DNA from: DASWFI01 sp036394315
GTDB taxonomy: Bacteria > Patescibacteriota > Doudnabacteria > UBA920 > O2-02-FULL-48-8
Assembly: GCA_036394315.1 (NCBI GenBank)
Contig: DASWFI010000141.1
Coordinates: forward strand, 1 to 5,082
Length of the DNA: 5,082 bases
Direction: 5' to 3'
The position numbers and the translations under genes are program-made. Under the pieces are notes generated by a model. That model was not told the origin of the DNA and searched no databases. It saw nothing but the letters and a program-made list of their open reading frames with translations. Shown here in pieces: positions 1 to 5,082 of this stretch; position 1 is the stretch's first letter, and every line of letters starts with the position of its first letter.

Positions 1-332
1 CTTACGCGTTCTATGCCAACACAGAGATGATCGGCTTCACAGAACTGGCCTATGAACCAGACAGTTCAGAGAGTTACTGGATTTTCCACTTTTTTATTGA
101 TGTCGCTTATCAAGGACAAGGATATGGAAAGAAGGCGTTGCTGCTTTTTCTTGACTTCCTCAAACAGCAGCATCCCCACTGCCGTTCCGTTTGCCTCACC
201 GTACATCCAGAGAATGTGCGGGCTCAGCGCTTGTATACCGGTGTAGGATTTCAACCGACTGGGGACGATTTGGAAGGAGAACCTATCTACCAGCTCGTCG
301 TGAGTCGAGATGAGAGAACGCTCTTCGCCTAA
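1..332 (+). CDS. GNAT family N-acetyltransferase, 3' part (start outside window)
   Basis: The frame is open from the left edge (first full codon at 3) to a TAA at 330-332, so about 109 C-terminal residues are visible. The ATG at 27 is probably an internal Met, because the frame continues upstream as YAFYANTE. The GNAT acetyl-CoA site is clear: a beta strand WIFHFFID leads into YQGQGYGKKAL, which matches the Q/R-x-x-G-x-G/A pyrophosphate-binding loop (visible residues about 37-42). Further on, HPENVRAQRLYTGVGF matches the N-x-x-A-x-x-L-Y-x-x-x-G-F segment near the C terminus of GNAT folds. Such enzymes move an acetyl group from acetyl-CoA to an amine in the cytoplasm. The FFID...YQGQG...N..A..LY..GF pattern recalls BltD/PaiA-type polyamine acetyltransferases, but this resemblance is from memory and the substrate cannot be fixed. 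About 50-60 N-terminal residues are probably missing. An intrinsic terminator follows about 70 bases after the stop. Confidence 0.9.
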   Translation, partial: YAFYANTEMIGFTELAYEPDSSESYWIFHFFIDVAYQGQGYGKKALLLFLDFLKQQHPHCRSVCLTVHPENVRAQRLYTGVGFQPTGDDLEGEPIYQLVVSRDERTLFA

Positions 333-400
333 AAATCACAGAATGCCATTTACACAAAACACTTGACAGACTCATATTGAAAAGGCTCTAAACTCATTCC

Positions 401-421
401 AGGCCCGGCTTCCGGGCTTTT
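401..421 (+). terminator. Rho-independent terminator after the GNAT gene
   Basis: A perfect 6-bp GC stem, GCCCGG (403-408) and CCGGGC (412-417), closes a three-base CTT loop and is followed by TTTT (418-421) and then CTGCT. The stem can extend by a G-T and an A-T pair at 401-402/418-419. The T run lies on the right side, so it ends rightward transcription of the GNAT gene. Read leftward, the same hairpin has no T run, so it is not a good terminator for the convergent ATPase gene. Confidence 0.8.
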
Positions 422-528
422 CTGCTATGTACCATTACACAAAATTTGGTATGGCGTCCTGTTCCCTTGTTATCCTGCTGTACAATCTAACGTCTTTGGC
501 TTTTCTGCCAGTGAGCCTGATGCTTATA

Positions 529-1290
529 TCATGCTATATTTTCTATTTTATCGAGGTCATCCTTTATTCGTTGAATTAACATTGTCAGAAATATGTGTTC
601 CTCTCGTGTTGGAGTATGAGAGATTAATACGGAGTCTAGAATACGATGGGCTTCATGTAATAGAGCAACTTGCTTATTTTTATCTTCCATAAACAAAGTT
701 GATACGTGGTAAGTTAAAGCGATGCCTATATTCGCTCTAGCCCACGAACTTGGATTATTTTCAGGGGTATAGACTTCTAGCGCCGACTGATAAGCTTTTA
801 TGGCACTAAATACTAAGTCCGGTGTGATGTTTTCTTGTAACAGCTCGAATAATGATGTTATAGCATCCCCTAACGCATGTTGTGTTTGGGCCCAATCAGT
901 CATGCTATTTTCTTTGGTGAAGATTTCTAGTGCAGAACGAAAAGCACTAATGGCCGCTTTGATTGTTTCAATTTGTAATGCGTCATCTGAAGGAAATGTT
1001 TTTAAAAAAAGAAAAGTACCTAATAATTGTTCTGCTTTAGCGTAGTTTAGAGGATTATTTTCATGAGTGTAAATTGAAAGTGCGGCTTTTGAAGCGTCTA
1101 GACCTTCATCCAGTAATGTTTGTCGCTTTTGGCTATCTGTTATCTTTGCTAGCGACTCTAGTGCAATACTTAGATTGAGCTGTGCTAATGTCCATTGTGT
1201 AGAATTATCTGTTTTATTCCAGCCATTTAGAGCCGCATAATAGGCTTGAATGGCCTTATTAAGAAACTGAACCCGTTCTTCCCCATTCAT
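529..1290 (-). CDS. TPR-like repeat protein fragment: C-terminal piece of the split ATPase gene (253 aa)
   Basis: This ORF consists only of the same repeats of about 50 residues as the upstream ORF, with conserved aromatic positions W33, Y83, W133 and W183 (codons 888, 938, 988 and 1038 of the joined frame), then a charged tail ending KDDLDKIENIA. It has no catalytic domain and no membrane segment. The ATG at 1288-1290 falls inside a repeat (GLMNGEER, equivalent to RLMKGNEQ and TLLDGKER upstream), and the bases before it (AAGCCGGCCTT) contain no Shine-Dalgarno sequence, so it is probably an internal Met and not a real start. The coding frame actually extends to 1335, directly after the TAA. 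The piece may be made only by read-through, or not at all. It is probably not an independent gene, although an automatic annotation would call it one. Confidence 0.6.
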   Translation of the reverse strand: MNGEERVQFLNKAIQAYYAALNGWNKTDNSTQWTLAQLNLSIALESLAKITDSQKRQTLLDEGLDASKAALSIYTHENNPLNYAKAEQLLGTFLFLKTFPSDDALQIETIKAAISAFRSALEIFTKENSMTDWAQTQHALGDAITSLFELLQENITPDLVFSAIKAYQSALEVYTPENNPSSWARANIGIALTYHVSTLFMEDKNKQVALLHEAHRILDSVLISHTPTREEHIFLTMLIQRIKDDLDKIENIA

Positions 1291-2469
1291 AAGGCCGGCT
1301 TGGCTATGAAGTGAAATACCTAAATTATGCTGGATTTAACTCCAAGCAGATTTATTATGCTCTTGAGTATAAATTTCTAAGGCCTTATGAAAAGCCTGAA
1401 TAGACTCTTCTAAAAGACTGTAACGCTCTTTCCCATCCAATAACGTAGCCTTATAATAAAGCGCTTGTCCCATATTAAGTTGCGTCATAGCCCATTCTTT
1501 AGGAAAGTTTGCTGTATTATAGACTTCCAACGCTGCGTTATAGGCTTGAATAGCCTCATCAATTTGCTGAAGCTGTTCATTTCCCTTCATCAGTCGAGCT
1601 TGTGTTTGCAGTACATTACCTAATTCATACTGAGTTGAGCTCCAATTTATGGGAGTATCTTCTTTTGAAAAAACTGTTAGAGCAGCATGATAAGCCTCAA
1701 TAGCTTCATTTAGTAAATTGTTTCGGTCCTCAACTTTTACTAGTCGAGCATCGTCGCTTAGTGTTGAGCCAAGATTAAACTGTGTACTGGCCCAATCTAG
1801 AGGTGTACTTTCTTTCGTGTAGACAGTTAATGCAGCACGATGGGCTTGAACGGTTTGGTTCAGTAAATTGCGCCTTTCCTCTTGATTATTTGCCAAATTC
1901 GCCTTTCTGCTCAATGCGGCTCCTAAGTTAGTTTGAGCGCCTGCCCATGCAATAGGAAGATGACCTTGGGTATGTATATCTAGAACAACACGGAATATTT
2001 GTAAAGCTACATCTAAAAATTGATTTTGTTTATCTTTTTCTATCAATTCCGATTTAAAGGACAAAGCAACACCTAGTTTACTTAATATTTGTGCAGTTAC
2101 AATCCAATCATGAAGTTCAAATTTTAGAATATCTTGAAAAATCTGTATGGCATTATCAAGTAGTTTAAGTTTTCCTTCATCATTTACCAAACGAGCTTTC
2201 TGGGTCAGTAAGTCACCTAAATTGCATTGTACCATGACCCAACCAGCTAGTGTATTCTCTTTTGAGAAAACAGTGAGGGCTGCATTGAAAGCTTCGATCC
2301 CCTCATCTAAAAATTTGATTGCTTGGTCTCCTATTGTCTGGTCGGCCTGATTCACGAACAATGTACCCAGGTTGTTCTGAGTTCCTGCCCAATTAAGGTG
2401 ATCATGCTTATCGAGGAAAACTTCCGAGGCTGTATAATAGCACTCCTCCGAAAATTGATACGTGTTTAG
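613..2469 (-). repeat. Tandem array of twelve TPR-like repeats of about 50 residues (about 150 bp) in the ATPase gene
   Basis: Each unit has a helix with W-A-x-T-Q-x-N-L-G-x-A-L and a second helix with LL-x-E-A-I-x-A-Y-x-A-A-L-x-V-Y-T-K-E. The conserved aromatic falls at joined codons 489, 539, 584, 637, 688, 738, 788, 838, 888, 938 (Tyr), 988 and 1038. Spacing is 50 throughout except 45, 53 and 51 around the third and fourth units. The DNA copies are well diverged, so this is an old protein-level array and not a recent DNA expansion. Arrays of this kind form solenoids that bind proteins or peptides, and in STAND proteins they are the usual sensor end. Confidence 0.8.
1336..1338 (-). other. 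In-frame TAA that splits the repeat array (codon 840)
   Basis: The codons around it read TGG AGT TAA ATC CAG CAT AAT TTA GGT, i.e. W-S-stop-I-Q-H-N-L-G. Other repeats have W-A-M-T-Q-L-N-M-G, W-S-S-T-Q-Y-E-L-G and W-A-Q-T-Q-H-A-L-G, so the stop replaces exactly one residue with no insertion or deletion. At this position other repeats carry G, M, V, S, L, K, Q or R. CAA (Gln), TCA (Ser), AAA (Lys) and TTA (Leu) are each one base from TAA. TAA also ends the GNAT and MMPL genes here, so general reassignment of TAA is unlikely. Confidence 0.85.
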
Positions 2470-3855
2470 TTGTTGAGTCTTAAGAAATTGCATTTGAACA
2501 AAAAGCCCTAAAGAGACAAGACCATCTGCATCTTTGTGACGTTGAAAGCACTCTTTAAGGTTTACCCAATCATCTATGAGCATGGAATGAGGGGTTGGAT
2601 AATCTATGACTACTTTTTCTAGATAGATCTCAGCAATAGGTTCAAATATACGCTCATTGTTAAGCGTGGTAATTCTAATAAAATCACTTCTATCAAGACT
2701 TTCGTAAGATTTTCTCCATTCCTTCTTTTCAAGGCCAAAGACATCATGCGAAACATTTTTAACTCTTTTTTCTGCATAGGTATGGATTCGAACTGAATGA
2801 AGCAATTTCATTGCTTTTAGAACAGTTTGGGCTGAGGGAGTAAGACTTAAATAACGCCTCGTCATTCGCTGCAAACCGAATATGAGTGAACCTGGTGTTC
2901 CATCGAATTCATCATTAGAGATCTCTAGCCCTTCTTGAGTCAAATCCTTCGCCAAGTTGTGTGCGTCATTAATGCTTATATCTTCAAGAGTAATGGGAAT
3001 AAGTTGCTCCAAAAGGGCGCCTAGATATTGTGTTGCCTGGAGTTGATCTTCTCCATCACGGCAAGTTGCAATGACAATTAGTCTTGCTTTCTCTTCCATA
3101 AAACGCCGTGGCAGATCATTGATGATCACTGACTCAGTGGGATTCGCATATTCATGTAGGTCGTCAAGCCAGAGGATGATCTGCTTTCCTTTTTGGGCCA
3201 CAAAGTTAAATGGAACTTGAGCCGCATGTGGCCAGCGAACCAGTGTCCAATTGGCTAACTCTGCTTGCATCGCTTCCCATGCCAATCGTGTCTTGCCCTG
3301 TGTGGGACGACCGAACACACATATACCAATCGACATGTGCCCAGGTGTGGGCACACGCTCTGCTGCCAGGTCTCGAAGTAGCTGTTGTGCAATCGTATCT
3401 GCTTCGCGACGCAGATAGACCTGCTTCACGTAGCGAAACAGTTTGTAATTGTTGGGGTCGAGCTGATCAACACGCTTGAGAGCGTATTCGCCCATTTCGT
3501 CGTCTCGCGCTGCTTGCCGTTGGCTTCGATGAGCAAGGTAGGAAAAGAGCGTGAGGAAAGCCAGAAGAACGACCACAAAAGTCGTTTGGAGAGGATGGAT
3601 GGCTGCTGCTTGAATAATAGGGAGATGGGGGAGATTAATTGGATCAAAGTGACCCTTAGTCAGGTAGGTATAGGCTGCATTTCCGATGACTCCTACGACG
3701 ATAGCCCCAATGATGATGGTGCCCCAAAGCCCCCAAATGACATGCCAGACTAGAGCAAAGAAGGCGATAATTGGCCTCCATATGAGGCGGTAGAGGAGAG
3801 AGCGCAAGCCGGATATGCGAGGGGGATCTTTATGTGAGGCTTGAGTGTTTGACAT
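1336..3855 (-). CDS. STAND-like P-loop ATPase, two membrane segments, truncated TPR-like array (839 aa)
   Basis: The N terminus is basic (R18, R23, R27). It is followed by a long hydrophobic stretch at about 28-65, a loop, a second segment at about 90-108 (TTFVVVLLAFLTLFSYLAH), and then the basic HRSQRQAAR, which suggests both ends face the cytoplasm. The NTPase shows Walker A GRPTQGKT (182-189), Walker B IILWLDD (226-232), a sensor-like strand LIVIATCRD (259-267), and GTPG (319-322), which may correspond to the GxP motif of STAND/NB-ARC ATPases. Residues about 335-415 look like a winged helix. From about 465 come repeats of about 50 residues of the form W-A-x-T-Q-x-N-L-G...A-x-A-A-L-x-V-Y-T-K-E, with Trp at 489, 539, 584, 637, 688, 738, 788 and 838. 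The ORF ends one residue after Trp838, in the middle of a repeat, so the array is cut. The ATG at 3853-3855 is chosen because GGGGAGGG lies 10 bases upstream and a strong promoter precedes it. STAND ATPases act as nucleotide-driven switches in signalling, regulation or immunity; the ligand here is unknown. Confidence 0.85.
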   Translation of the reverse strand: MSNTQASHKDPPRISGLRSLLYRLIWRPIIAFFALVWHVIWGLWGTIIIGAIVVGVIGNAAYTYLTKGHFDPINLPHLPIIQAAAIHPLQTTFVVVLLAFLTLFSYLAHRSQRQAARDDEMGEYALKRVDQLDPNNYKLFRYVKQVYLRREADTIAQQLLRDLAAERVPTPGHMSIGICVFGRPTQGKTRLAWEAMQAELANWTLVRWPHAAQVPFNFVAQKGKQIILWLDDLHEYANPTESVIINDLPRRFMEEKARLIVIATCRDGEDQLQATQYLGALLEQLIPITLEDISINDAHNLAKDLTQEGLEISNDEFDGTPGSLIFGLQRMTRRYLSLTPSAQTVLKAMKLLHSVRIHTYAEKRVKNVSHDVFGLEKKEWRKSYESLDRSDFIRITTLNNERIFEPIAEIYLEKVVIDYPTPHSMLIDDWVNLKECFQRHKDADGLVSLGLFVQMQFLKTQQLNTYQFSEECYYTASEVFLDKHDHLNWAGTQNNLGTLFVNQADQTIGDQAIKFLDEGIEAFNAALTVFSKENTLAGWVMVQCNLGDLLTQKARLVNDEGKLKLLDNAIQIFQDILKFELHDWIVTAQILSKLGVALSFKSELIEKDKQNQFLDVALQIFRVVLDIHTQGHLPIAWAGAQTNLGAALSRKANLANNQEERRNLLNQTVQAHRAALTVYTKESTPLDWASTQFNLGSTLSDDARLVKVEDRNNLLNEAIEAYHAALTVFSKEDTPINWSSTQYELGNVLQTQARLMKGNEQLQQIDEAIQAYNAALEVYNTANFPKEWAMTQLNMGQALYYKATLLDGKERYSLLEESIQAFHKALEIYTQEHNKSAWS

Positions 3856-3865
3856 TCCTAAGCTG

Positions 3866-3873
3866 CCCTCCCC
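3866..3873 (-). promoter_or_regulatory. Ribosome binding site of the ATPase gene
   Basis: On the minus strand GGGGAGGG ends 10 bases before the ATG at 3853-3855 and contains the GGAGG core. The spacing is slightly long but workable, and it supports this ATG as the start over any later Met. Confidence 0.65.
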
Positions 3874-3917
3874 TACCTCGCGCTTTTCAAAATCAATAAG
3901 TCTGAATTTCCAACTTT

Positions 3918-3946
3918 ACTATAGAGAAACACTGTTACGCTGTCAA
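3918..3946 (-). promoter_or_regulatory. Sigma70-type promoter of the ATPase gene
   Basis: On the minus strand a perfect TTGACA (-35, 3941-3946) is separated by exactly 17 bases from TATAGT (-10, 3918-3923; 5 of 6 match to TATAAT). The predicted start of transcription is near 3911, giving an untranslated leader of about 55 bases before the ATG. The promoter lies between the MMPL stop and the ATPase start, so the ATPase gene can be expressed on its own and need not depend on the MMPL gene upstream. Confidence 0.75.
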
Positions 3947-3973
3947 TAGGACATAGAAACAGAGAAGATATAG

Positions 3974-3987
3974 GTCGCAATTGCAAC
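3974..3987. promoter_or_regulatory. Possible operator palindrome upstream of the ATPase promoter
   Basis: GTCGCAATTGCAAC is an inverted repeat with one mismatched pair (perfect core GCAATTGC at 3977-3984). Its centre lies about 69 bases upstream of the predicted transcription start, where class I activators often bind. A short palindrome like this can arise by chance and no regulator gene is in view, so this is only a candidate. Confidence 0.25.
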
Positions 3988-4083
3988 TTGAGGCTAGGAA
4001 GTTTTGGCTGCTCTGGCTCGTTCTCTGTAAGGGTCCACTAATAGGCACTATTTTAACACATTTGACTATACTTCCTCAGACTA

Positions 4084-5082
4084 TTATTTTAATCCTACAC
4101 CGGCATCTTCTTCGGGCGCGGGATACTGGCTATCTCTACTACGAATTTGTGGCTCTCCTGTATCAGCCAGCAGAGATGGGCGACGCTGGACACCTACGAA
4201 CGGGAACCACCAGTTCAAATTGCCAAGCAATCGCATAGTAGCAGGCACCAGCAGTCCACGCACCAATGTGGCATCCAGCGCGACGGCCAGGGCCATACCA
4301 AGGCCAAGTGCTTTGACCAGAATCATGTCAGCGCTCGCGAAGCAGGCGCTGACTACAACGACGATGATAGCGGCGCTCGTGATGATACCGCCGCTGCGCT
4401 GCAAACCAAGGGCCACGGCCTGTGTATTATCCCCGGTCTGCCAGAAAGCTTCTTGAATACGCGAGAGCAGGAAGACTTCATAATCCATCGAGAGGCCAAA
4501 CAATGCACAGAACAGCAAGATAGGGCTTGATGCTTCGACAAAGCCAAGTGGCGTAAATCCAAGTAGTTGATGCAGGAATCCGTCCTGGAAAATGACGACC
4601 AATGCGCCATAACTGGCCAGAATCGAAAGGGTGTTCATCACTATAGCTTTTAACGGCAAGAGCAGAGAACGGAAAAACAAGAGTAGTACGATATAAGTGG
4701 TAACGGCGACGATCAGCGCTGCAACCGGAAAGTCGGTGTAAAGCGAGGACACATAATCAATGTTGCCAGCCGTACCCCCATCGACCAGCACCGTTATCCC
4801 ATTGCCAGGAGGTGTATTGCGAATCGTCTGCACCAGTTCTAGCGAATGCTGATCGAGCATGCCATATTTACTGATGACTAAGAGCATTGCGGTATTCCCT
4901 GCCACCGATGACTTGAGCAGTGTGGACAGATAGGGATCAGCAATCAACTGCGGATGTGTATAGAGCAGCTCGTACTGTTCTAAAGTGAAGCGTGGATCTG
5001 CGCTCACGATACTATCTACCCGCGCAACACGAGGATCGGCTTCGATGCGGCGCACATAGTTATAGAGATCGCGGATATTGCC
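4084..5082 (-). CDS. MMPL (RND superfamily) transporter, C-terminal half (start outside window)
   Basis: The frame is open from the right edge to a TAA at 4084-4086 and shows 332 residues. The GTG at 5053-5055 is an internal Val: nine codons before it (GNIRDLYNY) remain open and fit the family. Visible residues about 1-115 are the end of the second extracytoplasmic porter loop. Five membrane segments follow, as expected for TM8-TM12: about 117-137, 141-165, 185-207, 232-249 and 255-280. The signature GLSMDYEVFLLSR begins at about residue 196; its Asp-Tyr pair matches the TM10 proton-relay pair known from mycobacterial MmpL3. ALDATLVRGLLVPATM near residue 268 is also typical of the family. A hydrophilic tail of about 40 residues ends the protein. 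These proteins use the proton gradient to export lipids or hydrophobic compounds; the substrate here is unknown. The N-terminal half, with TM1-TM7, lies outside. No convincing terminator follows the stop, so some read-through into the ATPase gene is possible. Confidence 0.92.
   Translation of the reverse strand, partial: GNIRDLYNYVRRIEADPRVARVDSIVSADPRFTLEQYELLYTHPQLIADPYLSTLLKSSVAGNTAMLLVISKYGMLDQHSLELVQTIRNTPPGNGITVLVDGGTAGNIDYVSSLYTDFPVAALIVAVTTYIVLLLFFRSLLLPLKAIVMNTLSILASYGALVVIFQDGFLHQLLGFTPLGFVEASSPILLFCALFGLSMDYEVFLLSRIQEAFWQTGDNTQAVALGLQRSGGIITSAAIIVVVVSACFASADMILVKALGLGMALAVALDATLVRGLLVPATMRLLGNLNWWFPFVGVQRRPSLLADTGEPQIRSRDSQYPAPEEDAGVGLK

Larger units (their letters stand above)
529..3855 (-). 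pseudogene. Membrane-anchored STAND-like ATPase with TPR-like repeats, interrupted by one in-frame stop
   Basis: The ORFs at 1336-3855 and 529-1290 lie in the same frame and together span 1109 codons, with a TAA at codon 840 and a TGA at the end (529-531). No other stop occurs between them. The 15 codons between the TAA and the Met at 1290 read IQHNLGISLHSQAGL, which is the first helix of another TPR-like repeat, so coding sequence is continuous across the stop. Inferred full-length order: two or more membrane segments (about 28-110), P-loop NTPase (about 150-330), winged-helix-like region (about 335-415), twelve repeats of about 50 residues (about 465-1080), and a short charged tail. The full product, near 1108 residues, would be typical of STAND proteins with superstructure-forming repeats. 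Whether the gene is dead, read through, or carries a base-call error cannot be told from this sequence alone. Confidence 0.75.

Noticed and set aside
363..392. Promoter-like TTGACA-N18-TCTAAA reading rightward after the GNAT gene
   Set aside because: It points straight into the terminator at 401-421 and no supported gene lies downstream on that strand; the -10 matches only 4 of 6 positions.
497..510. TGGC/GCCA hairpin as a terminator
   Set aside because: The stem has only four pairs and no T run follows on either strand.
427..579. Small rightward ORF of 50 codons, very hydrophobic (begins MYHYTKFGMASC), overlapping the 3' end of the ATPase gene
   Set aside because: It starts just after the terminator, has no ribosome binding site, and its hydrophobic look can come from the T-rich sequence. 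A small membrane peptide cannot be excluded, but nothing supports it.
1288..1290. ATG as true start of a separate 253-aa repeat protein
   Set aside because: No Shine-Dalgarno sequence, the Met lies within a repeat, and repeat-coding sequence continues in frame upstream to the TAA.
613..2469. CRISPR or DNA-level tandem repeat
   Set aside because: The periodicity of about 150 bases is at the protein level with diverged DNA, which is expected for TPR-like units; there are no identical short repeats with unique spacers.
3210..3753. Overlapping open frames on both strands within the ATPase gene
   Set aside because: They are shadows of the real frame: no domain pattern, no ribosome binding site, and they lie opposite clear Walker-motif coding sequence.
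4147..4610. Open frames of 78-127 codons opposite or out of frame with the MMPL gene
   Set aside because: The MMPL frame contains strong family signatures here; the others have no recognisable features.
5053..5055. GTG as start of the MMPL protein
   Set aside because: The frame stays open to the window edge with family-like sequence, and MMPL proteins are about twice the visible length, so this is an internal Val.

Overview
The window holds one large broken gene flanked by two genes cut by the window edges. The host looks like a free-living bacterium of moderate GC content with a large genome. The long STAND-type ATPase carrying about 50-residue 'W-A-x-T-Q-x-N-L-G' repeats, next to an MMPL exporter and a GNAT acetyltransferase, would suit a Ktedonobacteria-like Chloroflexota. 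That assignment is an inference from gene style only, since no rRNA or other marker is present.

Layout, left to right. Positions 1-332 (+) are the 3' part of a GNAT N-acetyltransferase, followed by a clear intrinsic terminator at 401-421. Positions 529-3855 (-) are a single long reading frame of 1109 codons including its final stop. It encodes a membrane-anchored P-loop (STAND-like) ATPase with a long C-terminal array of TPR-like repeats. It is interrupted once by an in-frame TAA at 1336-1338, giving an 839-aa N-terminal ORF (1336-3855) and a C-terminal ORF (529-1290). The gene has its own promoter (TTGACA-N17-TATAGT, 3918-3946) and a purine-rich ribosome binding site. Positions 4084-5082 (-) are the C-terminal half of an MMPL/RND-family transporter whose start lies beyond the right edge.

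The main observation is the split. The repeat array runs through the TAA without losing register. The conserved aromatic residue of the repeat recurs exactly every 50 codons on both sides of the stop (codons 688, 738, 788, 838, 888, 938, 988, 1038). The residue replaced by the stop lies two places after the Trp of one repeat. The two ORFs are therefore best read as one gene hit by a recent nonsense change, a sequencing error, or a read-through stop, not as two genes.

The three genes do not form an obvious pathway. The ATPase has the build of signalling or immune STAND proteins: membrane segment, nucleotide switch, winged-helix-like region, repeat sensor. No neighbouring gene ties it to a specific process, so a defence role is only a hypothesis. 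The GNAT and MMPL genes look like ordinary chromosomal genes.
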